In this document: in pieces, positions 23,812 to 34,733 of the stretch
How positions within the stretch are numbered: position 1 is the stretch's first letter
Layout of the letters: every line of letters starts with the position of its first letter
DNA from: Aspergillus flavus
Lineage: Eukaryota > Ascomycota > Eurotiomycetes > Eurotiales > Aspergillaceae
Assembly: GCF_009017415.1 (NCBI RefSeq)
Contig: NC_092410.1
Span: forward strand, 868,001-932,000
Direction: 5' to 3'
Length of the DNA: 64,000 bases
Translations under genes and position numbers: made by a program
The notes under the pieces: generated by a model
Seen by the model: the letters and a program-made list of their open reading frames with translations, nothing else
What the model was told of the DNA's origin: nothing
The model's database searches: none

Positions 23812-23849
<38 letters not shown>
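23812..23849. repeat. 38-base uninterrupted T tract
   Basis: An unbroken run of 38 T, preceded at 23791-23800 by another run of ten. On the minus strand it is a poly(A) tract and could be the tail of a retroposed copy lying to its right, but no body or target-site duplication was recognised. It could equally be simple slippage. Confidence 0.85.
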
Positions 23850-26710
23850 CTTGTTCTTGATGCCGGACTACTCCAACGCTCTGAAAATGGATCGTCGGGC
23901 ATTACCTTCTTTTTAGTATTTTCTCAATTTATTTTTTTATTTGCCTTGTATTTGTTGATTTTTCTTCAAATAATGCTAAATAAATGAATTTCTAATTTTC
24001 TTCACTCCCCTGTCTAACCTTTCGGCCGCCGGCTTGTGATGGGCCACAACCCTGGTGGTTCTTTCTAACTTACTAGCAAACAAGCCATGCTGTAGTTGCC
24101 CTCCATGAGCAACGGACATATATTATTATTCTTCCTCCCCTGCCTCATATGGCCTATCTTGATACCATTGCTTCATACAGACTTGTTCAGTATATCTTCT
24201 TTTAAATCCCTCGACCCTCTTCGTGCCTACAGATCCTACTTAGACCACCTTCACATCCGAGGTCGGCATTGTTCGATATACTACTATCATAACCATCCAC
24301 ACAATTGAACTTCTCTATCCTTCCGAAATTTGAGACGACATTCCTTTCCTCCAAGACCATTCCTTCTCTGGCGGCAGTGGATGCGGCAGCAATGTGCAAC
24401 TACTTCAAAAATTACTACATATATAGCACCTGTCGTGAGCCCAGTGTGCATTTCATCCGGACCTCCATCGATGGATCCAAAGAAAACCGCTGTAACGACG
24501 GACCCCACGATCGATTTATTGTGGTGGTCGGCAAGTGTCGACTTTGTCGTTGAGTTGATATGGATCGACGTCAACCAAACACTATATGGCCTCAACGGCC
24601 TCCTCCGAACTTAAGAAGGCGGCATATCTTCACGGCATATCTCACGAATTTTTTCGAGAACCACCATTAATCATTCTTCGATTGTTCCATGAACGCCTTA
24701 TTTACTCTCTCGTCGTCTTTCTGTCCGACCTATCTGTTTATCTAATTCCCCCCCCCTTTTTTTTTCTTTTCTTATTATTTATTCTTTCATTATCCTTTTC
24801 TGCATCTTCCAGAATTTCCAGGCGAAATTTCTCTGTCACATGTATATTGGATTTGGCACGGATATCATGTATGGCGCTTTAAGGAGTCAACAAAAGAGGG
24901 TCGGCTTTTTTTATTTTATTTTATTTGATCTGATTTGACGCCTTTTATCTTCCCTCTCCCCTGTTTAGATTCCATTCATGTTTTGCTTCAGTCATGTTAT
25001 TATACACCACTCTGTTTTTGTCACAAGAAGGAAAACAGACTAAATTTACCACCATTGTTGCCTATTTGGATGGGGTTACTATTGCTTCCAAATGGGGGCG
25101 ACTTTCCGAACTGCTTTATTCTTTTCTTCACCCCAAGGTGGGAACGGACTGACTTGCGAGGGGAACCACTTTGACGAGTCAGAGAAGCGGGAACTAGGGG
25201 GGGAAAGCGCTACAGTGCACAAGAGCCCGCCTTGACCTTCTCTTAGACTAGCATCAACAGTACTCAGGTTTGAGGGTAGAGGATAACGCTATACCGCTAG
25301 CCACCGCTTGTTATCAACCAGTGGTCATTGCACTTGACGCAATGCGGTGCATGATAGCAGAACCGTTGCCTGCCAAGCATATCTCGTCCTGCATCTACGG
25401 AGGCCCAGACAGAGTCTGTGCTCCCCCGTCCTATGACGAAGTAAAAGCGACCGGCCGAGTGGTGTGGATTCTAGTGGTTCTTCGAGCCGGCTAGTTGTCA
25501 GACCGGAGGCTGGCCTGCATTATTCCCCGATGGGCGGTTGACAGTCACACGGAAAATCCCAACAAGCTCGAGAGTTACGAACAAGGATTAACGGCTTGGT
25601 CTTGGTTCTCTACTTTCTTTTCTGGTTCTCTTTGTTCTACCCTGGTCTTGTTTCCCCCCTATGAACCTTGCCAAGGGACTGCCACTCTGTGACCGACACG
25701 ACCGATGCAATGTGATCAACGCTGTCCCCCTCTCCATGTGGTGTAGTGACACAAGAATATGGAGTAGACGTTAGTTTAGTTAGTCTATTAGCACCAAACA
25801 ACCATCAGTTGGTGCTGAAATTGCATGGACGGGTGGAGGTCTCCAAGGTTAGTCGCCAAACTTCTCTCCCGGGAGTGGGGAGGCCGAGGATTTTTCGGAT
25901 GGCGGCCATCGAACAGGCATATTGCATAACTTATATTATCCCCGCAATTCTATCCTTTCTCATTTGCCCAGGGATTTGAACTGCAGCATTTCTCCCTCGC
26001 ACCACGGTTAATAATTTAATCTCCGATGCCTGCTAGGGAACGCGGAGAGATACCATTGTGTATGGCCACTTTACCTTCTGACTAAGCCCAATTTCGGGCC
26101 GAATGTGCATTCCTGCAGGGCAAGCTTAAAACATAGCCGGTCCACTCGCTACACTAAAGAGTTCAGGGGGAGGACTGGATCCAAGGTGGTCGTCATATCC
26201 TCTGTATACATCGCTCACTATTGGCTAGGAGTCAAACCTGAAGAAGCGTGACAGCTAGTCATTGCACAACCACTTCGATAGTCGCCCTGAAGATCCGGAG
26301 GTCCAATGAGAGGGAACCATTAACGCCAGGGACGTGGATCATCGAAGTGGCACGTATGCGAGCTCTTTTCCACCTCATCGCACCATACGGTCAGTCAAAG
26401 TTCGGTGATCGAACCGAACCGAACCGAGGCCCTATGGAGATATCCTCATCATATATCCTACGGAGCATCACCTCCTCGCTAACTAACGCTCGGGCGGGTA
26501 CAAGCGAAGCCCGGGTAGCACATGTCACTCATGTCATGGCCTGATACTATGATGATCATGTTCACCCACGGTTAGCAGAAAACTTGAAAAAATTTAACAG
26601 ATTAAGACCCAAGACTATGATGCATCTCACCATATCATGAAAACCTTACATGAGGTTGTCCATTTCCATTCCGGGCTATTTACACGAAAGCCGAACTTGT
26701 CTTATCACAC

Positions 26711-26753
26711 ACTACGGAGTATTACTCGGACATACTATATTATACTCCGTAGT
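26711..26753. repeat. Perfect 12-bp inverted repeat (ACTACGGAGTAT)
   Basis: The arm ACTACGGAGTAT at 26711-26722 is repeated in perfect inverse form, ATACTCCGTAGT, at 26742-26753, with 19 bp between. It could form a hairpin or be the joined ends of a tiny eroded inverted-repeat element. Confidence 0.7.
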
Positions 26754-28219
26754 ATTTGGTTCTTAGTCGTTGATTACACTAAGCACTTAGTACTCTTACG
26801 TGGCCTTGAACCATCACCGCTCAGACCATGCAGATTTTCGAGGCACAACTGCGCACCTCAAAACGCCTTTGACGGTGCGGACGTGTGTAGAGGCGCCAGT
26901 TAATCAAAGTTGCCAAGAGATGTCGGGGCACAGTTTCCTCGACCAACCCCTGTAAACTGTATGATCTGGCCTCCAACCGAGTATATACGTATACTTCATC
27001 GAGATTTTCAAAAGTACGAGCAAACAGAGCAAACCGACATCCTCAAGCCAAAAGACCCTTAGAAATCCCCACAGTTATAGTAGGTCGAGGGCACGTGCAC
27101 TCCCCTATGCGAGCATTCCTCCACAGTTAATTACATTCCTCCCTCCCAAGAAGAAGAAAAAGAAAAGGGGCAACCGACCAAACAGTCGATCAAAGAAAGT
27201 TCAATGAGATTCAGGAGTTAATTGCCTAATTAGTATGAGAATACTGTACTCTACCCTGAAGTACCATGCATGCAGCCAAATACTAGGATGTACAGGATCC
27301 TGTCCAGTGGCCCGCTCTTTGCAAAGGTACAGTCTCGAGGAGCAATAAGCCCCCTGCTACGTTGGCTCGGCAGAGTAAGCGGCAACAACAACGCGAATTA
27401 GCGATAAATTAGCTCTGCCGCCTCACTCTTCGCACTAACCATGGATCTATATATTAATCTTCAGGATCCCTACTTGTGGAAAAATACGACCATCGAGTCA
27501 GCTTGGACTCTTTGCTTTTTCTACCAAGAATTGAATATCATCATTACGTTTTGGTCTTTCCGGTTCTGTTTCTTGTCTGAACTTGGCTTATTCTTTATTG
27601 ATTTATATTTGAGACAGCAGTACTGCCAAGACAAGACCAAGTCAGTGCCTGGCTAGTTACCAACTAGTGGGGAAGCGGTCCTGGAGCTATGACCGTAGTC
27701 TACTTGCTCAATATACAGCACAGGGGGCCATTTACCCTAAGTTCTGGAAAGCGCTCGTGTAGATATATCGATTGGGTTTGTTCTATGCATGTACTTTTGA
27801 TAGACCAGTGAGCTCTCGTAACGTTCATCTTTCTAAGTGGTTGTAGCAGTTTTGATTTGTATCAAATCGATCGACGTGCTGGTCTCTTGACTAATCTAGA
27901 AGTACTATCTATGTGGATATCCAAAAAAAAAAGGATCTTTGAAATCCTGATAATAAAGTGAAACAGCCTTGTAACCTGGATTCACAACGATCTCACCGAG
28001 TTCAGTACTGAAGTAGATTCTCAAACAGCACACCACGACCCCTTCCTTTTGACCCTATGGATTCGTATATCATCTCTGGATTTAGTTCAAGGCAGTTGGC
28101 CTAGCTTCATACCCACTGATCTACCTCAGAAGCTCGTATCGAAACCACCGAGTTAGTCTAGACCGAAATGCTAACTCTTGAGACTACTACCTGACGCGGA
28201 GTGTACGTATTCAATGTAT

Positions 28220-29739
28220 GACAATATCCTGATGTCATTATGTTGAATGTACGATATGTCAAATTGGGGTTGTAAGTTTGACGGAAATAGTAAGGGTTTT
28301 GCTTTGACTAGGTGTTGTGGTAAGGAACTTGAGGTTATGTTTTGGTATATTTGGTGGTATACTTCACTGGTGGAATGTAGTAGGGATAGGCATTGTATGC
28401 ATCGATTTACAGATTGTATACTGTGTAGACCGTTGATTGAATAACTACAGTTATTAGTCACTGACAGTGCAAAGGTTACTTATCAATGTCCTTTATATAT
28501 GGTGATAAATTCTATACCGATACTTATATCAACCATAACCAGAGAACATGTATCTATTTCCAGACTCAAGATACGTACATACCAACTCCCACAACAGTAA
28601 ACACAAAACACATACATCCCCCAAAAGTACATCAAACAAAAAAAAAAAAAAGTCCACAATAAAAACAAACACAAACCAACAAATCCAACCCTCCCCAACC
28701 CCAAAACATACAACCAATTACCAAATCTATTCGGAAATCAATCTCCGTCTCACACCCCATTAACACCCTTACTATCAATATCACCTGCACATATAGTAGG
28801 TAACATCCACCCGCCCGTCAGATTCTAAACCGCTCCCCTGGCGGTTGATCCCGGCGTCACAACATATTATGGACTGATTTTATCGGTCCCTTGTCCCGAG
28901 TCTTTTTTTCTCCGGCCCGATCCGTGTTCTTATTAGGGCTGTTATTGTGCTGTGTGCGTGTGCCTGTGGTGGGGTTAGGATAGATAGAGTGGGTTAGTGT
29001 AGGTGATTAAGGGTTCTGAAACATAGTGCTTATGGCTTTGTGGCGAGGGTGGAGATTAGGTTGGTACTGGATTTACTGTGCTTACAGTAATACTTGGGAG
29101 TTATGGTAGGTTGGTGGTTGGATGTTATTTATGGATGGGCTTGATTAGGCGGTTATTTATATGTTGTATGCTCTATAGACAAAAGTACCAGTCTGTATAT
29201 ATTGCCTACCTTGTCTATCTACCTACATACTCCATACATATGGCTCCTAGGTATCACATCACATGAACAACACAGACCCTATCCCCAAATCCCCCCACTA
29301 ACACTGGACCTACCCGGAACACACCAGAAAAAGACAAACCCAAAACCCCCCTCCAACCCGACCCAAAACACAAAATCTAAGACGGTACCCAGTTCACCAA
29401 TGCAATGCTCATTTCGGACGAAGGGACCCCTATAACAGAAAGAGTTATAATAACACGGCCTGCTAAGTCGTCGGCCAGAACCGACGTTCAATTTCCAGCG
29501 TGGTAGTGGTTAAGTAATTGCTTGGCGGGGGAAACGGTCAGGTGGTTTAGGTTGGGACTAAGCTTTGTCACTAAGATAGTAGTCGTTGCTTTAGTAGTAC
29601 TATCGGGAGTTGGAGAGGCTCCGTGTGTCCTTTTTCTGGGTTGTTTTGGTTGTGTATGTTGCTGGTTGGGCTATGGGTGTGATTGTGATTGTTTGTGATG
29701 GGATGGGGTGTGATGGATAGAGTGGGGATTTTGAGGATT

Positions 29740-29770
<31 letters not shown>

Positions 29771-30470
29771 TTTCTGATCTTTTCTTTCGCCCTTATTTTT
29801 GGTCTAGAGGATTTTGTTAGTCTAGAGGATTTTTGGTTGGTGGGTGGTGGTAGTGTCTGTTGTATACTACCTTCATACTGTTATGGGTGGGATAGAATGT
29901 GTTATAGGGTTGAAGCAGTCGCTTATAATTTAGCTAATGAATGAATGCTACATATATGTATGAGTATCATGCCCTCGTTTCATAATCGAAGAAATTGTAA
30001 AGCAGCAGGCCTCCGTAAACCCCGCCATCCCGATTCGCCATCAAATACCGCATACAGTAAAAACAGATAGAAACCGCCCGAACCCTCACTTCTCCGAATT
30101 AGGCTCACGAACCATGCAATAAAGCTGTCAAACACATTATCAGACATCCATCATTCAAGATGCAAAGCAAAGATAAGAGAAAAGAAACCTACCATGCAAA
30201 CATCCTCCCCATCCCGACACTCCATCTCCTTCTTCATCCTAAACCCCATCTTCTCATAAATCTGCACATTAGGCACATTCCGCGAACTCTCCAAATAGCA
30301 CTTCACCCCCTCCCGATCCGCCATATCAGTAACTGCCTCGAACAACTTCCTCCCAATCCCACCCCCCTGCGCCTTGGGACTAACAGCCACAATGTTGCAG
30401 AAATAGTACCCCCGCGGATCATCCCAGATTGCGCTCTGCGCCTCCTGCTGCCTCTCCTTCCAGATCCAGT
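28220..30470. other. Series of alternating G/T-rich and A/C-rich blocks
   Basis: On the plus strand, G/T-rich blocks (about 28220-28445, 28910-29190, 29500-29935) alternate with A/C-rich blocks (about 28500-28820, 29200-29445, 29985-30470). Hand counts on 60-base lines: 28621-28680 has 54 A/C; 29101-29160 has 48 G/T; 29641-29700 has 53 G/T. The last A/C block runs into the 3' half of the GNAT gene. The cause is unknown. Confidence 0.75.
29742..29769. repeat. 28-base T tract
   Basis: A run of 28 T inside one of the G/T-rich blocks. Simple sequence; no gene nearby. Confidence 0.85.
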
Positions 30471-31019
30471 ACCGATTAGTCCGGAGCCCGCCCCGTCCCA
30501 GATGCCACACGTTGTTGAGCATCTGTCGCCAGCTCAGCAGCCACCCCTGACACCAGCTGTACCAGCTCTCCGGCTCGGAGGCGGCATGCGGCGGAAGCCA
30601 GCAGGACACGCCGACCACGCGGTCGACGCCATTCTCCCCGGTTTCCTTGGCGACGTGGAACAGGGCGTTGTTGATCCCCCAGAGGCACCGTGCTGCGAGA
30701 GAATCATAGTTTCTTTGCTTGTTGAACTGTGTTCCAGGCATAGCTTGTCCATCACGTCGGTCGGTGGTTGACCTCGACCGCGTTGATGGGCCGCTGTTCG
30801 TTAGCTATTGTTTCTGTGGTGGGATTGCTTGCCTTGTGTTGTGATAGCCGGGCTTGAGTTTTGGGACTCTGGAAATGGTGGTTTTGTCCGTTGATCAGAA
30901 CTCACCTTGGAGGGATCGAAAACCCATTGGAAATATGGGTCCTCTGCGAACGCTTGTTGGATAACTTCGATCGCCTCGGGTATGTCGGCTTCTGTGAGGG
31001 GAACAACTTCCACGGTCAT
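30086..31019 (-). CDS. GNAT-family N-acetyltransferase
   Basis: Three exons on the minus strand, 31019..30906, 30726..30193 and 30124..30086, encode 228 residues. The N-terminus EVVPLTEADIPEAIEVIQQAF is the usual start of fungal GNAT proteins. Near residue 158 comes the acetyl-CoA pyrophosphate-binding motif A (SPKAQGGGIGRKLFEA), then YLESSRNVPNVQIYEKMGF, the motif B region. The last exon of 13 codons (LYCMVREPNSEK) was found by splice logic and matches the typical C-terminal strand. An alternative start 54 nt upstream (31073) would add 18 residues. The substrate cannot be inferred. The 3' half lies in an A/C-rich plus-strand block, so its codons on the coding strand are G/T-rich. Confidence 0.87.
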
Positions 31020-31554
31020 AGTGACAGGGAGTATGGATTTGAGTTTATTGAATTGTACTCGTGTGGGTGCCAACCTTAAATACAGATGAGCGTCGGGAAC
31101 TTCCTATGGGCGAATAGACTTACCGGGTGAGGATAGATATGGTTGTTCTGAGGTACAGTATGATCTATTCCCGGCAGGAAAATGTGGCGACGGCAAAGGA
31201 AAGAAATCTACGAGAATTGAGGTAAATTGGCCGGTGGTCACTGGATCATTTTGAATGACAGCAGCTGAGAAAGCATCCGCTCGGCATGATCCGAAAAGGA
31301 AGCTCTATGCGGGATTCTCCACAGGGTTCTGGGCGGTAAGGACTTTAGATCTCAACGACGTCATATTCATTGCATATTCTCCTGGCTACAACAGCGTCAC
31401 CGTACATTTCTCTTGCTTCTCAATACACTTGATATTCCTCCTAACATAGCGATGGCGAAACACATTTGATCATAGCGACCACCCACAGTGAGCGAGAAGC
31501 ACTCAAAGTAGATAAAGTTCATCACCTGCAAGGTATGGAGATCCGCCCCGGAGA
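31020..31554. other. Intergenic region between GNAT and GH7 genes
   Basis: About 535 bp holding the GNAT promoter and the GH7 3' flank. No gene or RNA seen. Confidence 0.3.
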
Positions 31555-32952
31555 TCAGCTCTTGAAGGTGGAGCCGATAGGGCCAACTTTAATGTTGGAA
31601 TAGGCCACATAGGCGCTAGGGTTGGAGGCTTCGACCTCGCTAGGAACGCCAGACGACGTGGAACAAGTTCCACGGGCCACGCCGGGCTTGCTCGTGGACT
31701 CGTTGGTGGGGTAGTTGCTGTCAAGCCAGAGCATGTTGGCATAGTAATCATCCCACAAGCTCATAACCAGCACCATGCCAGTCGACATGGCTTCACCCAT
31801 ACCGGCGAGCCCACCATGTTTCGCGAAGCTGCCCGAGCCTTCGAACAGGGTATTCTCCGCGGTGCAATACTCAGAGTTGATGGTGTTGCCGCTGAGACCG
31901 CTAACGTCTGCGCTGGGCTGGGGGTACGTGACGCCATCTTGCACGTAGAACCGTTTAATCTCGGATAGGGTGCCGCTGGAAGTGCCGTCGTCGGTGATGA
32001 ACTGGGTCACAACTGTGATCGGTTTGTTGGTATCAATTGTCTTGCCAGGGCCGTAGAAGGTGGTGTTGCCCACACGATATGGGTTGAAGTCGCAACCGTC
32101 AGGATCACACGTGCCACTGTAGCGATCGGAACTATATGTGCCACCGCAGGCATCCCCAGTGCATAGAGTGTTGGTCGGCGTATCGCATGGGTGAGGAGTG
32201 AGAGCCTGCGAAATGCTGTTGGACTCCCATATGTCCAGCTCCGCGCAGCAGGAGCCATGGTTTCCAGTGCCTGTATTGGCATTGTTGGTTGACGATACCC
32301 AGCCTTCGACATTGGCCTGTCCCTGGATAAATTTGAGATCCCGTGGGCATTGAGAGTCACAGTAACCAGTACCGTACTTAGCACCCGCTTTGTTGTTTGG
32401 ATATTTGGAAACACCTCCATCGGCATCCATTACGACGAAGTACAAAGCGCCATTAAGACCACATGGGAGCTTGGAGACGTCCACATCAAAGGTAAACTCT
32501 TGGTTCAGCAGCTTGTAAACCTCGTAATGGGTATCGTCGGCCATCATGTAGACACGGGAACCGACGTTCTTTCCGTTGGAGTTGCTGGTGACAAAGTTGA
32601 GACGGACCTCACTGCCGCTGGTGGTGATGCCGTAAGTGTTTGAGTAGTCGGCACCATCCAGGGCACATTTCTGGGCACATGCGTCATTGGTACTGCAGTA
32701 GGAAGTATCCCACTTGTTGCCGGTGTAACAATTGCTAGAGCTTCCAGTTTGGTGGACCCAACGCCAGTTGGCATCGAGGACAACGGAGCCTTGGTTGGTG
32801 CTGCAACTACCGCCGTTACCGCATGTCTGCCAGGTCATCGAGGGATGGGTTTCGGTCTGGTAAGTCCCAACCTGCTGACCCTGGGCAGTTGACAGAACTG
32901 AGGACAAGATGAGGGCATTGCGGCAGATCTTGGAGAGGGAAAGGGAAGCCAT
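31555..32952 (-). CDS. GH7 cellobiohydrolase, secreted, no cellulose-binding module
   Basis: Single exon of 465 residues. A signal peptide ([13 protein letters not shown]) ends before [12 protein letters not shown], the conserved mature N-terminus of family 7. The catalytic ELDIWE motif gives the nucleophile E238, D240 and acid/base E243. The many paired cysteines and the loops around [17 protein letters not shown] and [11 protein letters not shown] fit the tunnel-forming, processive cellobiohydrolase type rather than the open endoglucanase. The protein stops right after the catalytic core ([14 protein letters not shown]), so it lacks the Ser/Thr linker and CBM1 found in some paralogues. It would release cellobiose from cellulose chain ends outside the cell. 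The absence of introns is normal for some Aspergillus cbh genes. A TATA box and a possible XlnR site lie upstream. Confidence 0.95.
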   Translation of the reverse strand: MASLSLSKICRNALILSSVLSTAQGQQVGTYQTETHPSMTWQTCGNGGSCSTNQGSVVLDANWRWVHQTGSSSNCYTGNKWDTSYCSTNDACAQKCALDGADYSNTYGITTSGSEVRLNFVTSNSNGKNVGSRVYMMADDTHYEVYKLLNQEFTFDVDVSKLPCGLNGALYFVVMDADGGVSKYPNNKAGAKYGTGYCDSQCPRDLKFIQGQANVEGWVSSTNNANTGTGNHGSCCAELDIWESNSISQALTPHPCDTPTNTLCTGDACGGTYSSDRYSGTCDPDGCDFNPYRVGNTTFYGPGKTIDTNKPITVVTQFITDDGTSSGTLSEIKRFYVQDGVTYPQPSADVSGLSGNTINSEYCTAENTLFEGSGSFAKHGGLAGMGEAMSTGMVLVMSLWDDYYANMLWLDSNYPTNESTSKPGVARGTCSTSSGVPSEVEASNPSAYVAYSNIKVGPIGSTFKS

Positions 32953-33024
32953 CTTGACTCCACAAAGCTTTGCCGGTGCTTGGATTTCATAAGAGATATC
33001 GAAGAACTCGAGAAAGAAGTCATC

Positions 33025-33034
33025 CTTATATAGA
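33025..33034 (-). promoter_or_regulatory. TATA box of the GH7 gene
   Basis: On the minus strand the sequence CTATATAAGG lies about 75 bp upstream of the GH7 start codon, at a suitable distance for a core promoter of a strongly inducible secreted-enzyme gene. Confidence 0.6.
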
Positions 33035-33239
33035 TGCCCTGTCCGGCTCAGACATCATCGTATCGTGCAAACTTGAGGATTTTTCCACCGGATCGAAGGA
33101 CCGCCGGTCCGTTGGAGGAACAATATTTGGAGACACAAGCAGCTCATTCTCCGTGATGAAAACAGAATAACCTCTATTGAAGCAAAGAAAAGAGCGGAAA
33201 TCAGTTCGCACTGAGCCTAAACAGGTTCGTATTCCCAGT

Positions 33240-33246
33240 GGCTAAG
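33240..33246 (+). promoter_or_regulatory. Possible XlnR-type site (GGCTAAG)
   Basis: GGCTAAG fits the published XlnR consensus GGCTRRR and lies about 290 bp upstream of the GH7 start. A seven-base match can occur by chance, so this is only suggestive of (hemi)cellulose induction. Confidence 0.35.
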
Positions 33247-34733
33247 ACCTAGCGGCGAGCTTCACGTTGTGCAGAATCTGGACACTTTGCCCCGTAGTCT
33301 CTTGCTCCTCATCGTAATAGGAAAGGCTGCGGAATCTTGGGATGGACTAGTCATACGGACTTCTCGCACTTCTGGGCCAGGCGTCTATTGGATGATCGAT
33401 CAGATGATCCGTCGTGCGGTAGAGGAAATCGTCGAGAAACAGCGGCCCTGTTTCATAACCATCGAGATTCAAGCCAGAGAGCAAGGCCACAGGTTGGTAT
33501 TTCCACCCATGGCATCTCCTCCATACTGAATCGGGTATCATCATCTAAGCTGTAGCTATGCTTCCGCCACACAGTTCTGCTGGGTGGCTGTTCATGACCC
33601 CTCAATTAATCTAAGAGGAAAACTGGGGAAATGAGTTGAGGTGCCATATCCAAGTGTGATGGTCTCCAGTCTGACATGCAGGAGACCACGTGCTAGTATA
33701 GCCACCGGGGACTGCAACCTCGCAATTTAATCTCCACATTTTTACCCGGTTAAACTGATATCCAAACAAGATAACTTCGGCTGGTGAGAACTGGGCTCAT
33801 CAGCCATGGCCTGACAGCCAACATGCATGTTCTAGGCCACAAGATTCTCTTGTCGGTCATATAGAAGGTCAGCGGAACGGCCCTTGATCTAGTCGGGTTG
33901 GTCTCTGTTAGCGTCGTCCTATCACGTAGGTAAATATTGCTTGGTTTCCGGCAATTATAACCAGACATCCAAGTCTGTAACGGCATATGTTCCGGAAATC
34001 TTAATCTGCTCAGTCTGGACTGTCATCTCACCGGCTAAAGTTTAACACTAGTAGTGTGCGTCTTCGAATAAGATTTGCTACTTTCCCTTCACAGTCATTG
34101 TGCCGAGGCAATCTCGAAGGGGATGTTCCCATATCACACGCCTATAGCTTCTTCATATGTACCTGTTGATGCTATTGATTCTCCGGTAAGAGAATTGTGA
34201 TTGCATAATATTTGACGTGAAAGTTATCCGGAACAATCGATACCTGTGTATGGAGATAGCCGCCAGATTGTAGTCTCTGTAGATGCGCTGTTGGAAGCGA
34301 CGCGTTCATATGAAGTACTTACAAGATCGTAATAATGAAACAGCGGTCTATATACTTTGATAACATGTAAATGTTTGAAAATAATTGTATCAATCGCTAG
34401 TTCAAATATGTTTGTGGGACATAGACATAACGAACTTGAGAAATGTATAGCATAGAAAAGAAACTCCAAAACAATCAAGTTCGCTCTTGATGATGCCTTC
34501 CTTAATCCAGCGCCGGCCATCATCCTTATCCTTCTGCGCCTTATAACCCTGTAAACCCGATTTGTAACAAATATAACCCGTCAGCGTACAGCGCTAATCG
34601 TATGATACCGTTAAGGGGAGTTTTCAGGTGTAAGATCAAACACCCGTGAATCCCCTTCAAGATGAAAAGAATACATTTAATTCATGACATCGTAACTCCA
34701 TGACTGATATCTAGCCGAGAACCATCTAACGGC

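Larger units (their letters stand above)
20770..30085. other. 9.3 kb gene desert between chs7 and the GNAT gene
   Basis: No frame on either strand shows domain-like composition, family motifs or plausible exon chaining; the longest are about 100 codons. It contains long pyrimidine tracts (about 21665-21690, 23030-23102, 23812-23849), AT-rich stretches, a (AGT)n microsatellite near 22896, a 12-bp inverted repeat at 26711-26753, and alternating skew blocks from about 28220. Because chs7 reads away to the left and the GNAT gene ends at 30086, only the chs7 promoter must lie here. Possible contents are eroded transposable elements, a long non-coding RNA, or an unusually long chs7 regulatory region; none is shown by the sequence. 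Confidence 0.5.
32953..34733. other. Intergenic region upstream of GH7
   Basis: About 1.8 kb. The left 400 bp should be the GH7 promoter. The remainder is AT-rich with random short frames; the right end is the arrestin gene 3' flank. No gene seen. Confidence 0.4.

Noticed and set aside
25940..26030. tRNA-like B-box (GTTCAAATCC) on the minus strand
   Set aside because: No matching A-box at the right distance, no T-stem pairing and no acceptor stem; not a tRNA gene.
30160..30771. 203-codon plus-strand open frame
   Set aside because: Antisense to the GNAT gene; its Pro/His/Leu richness is produced by the A/C-skewed block, not by a protein.
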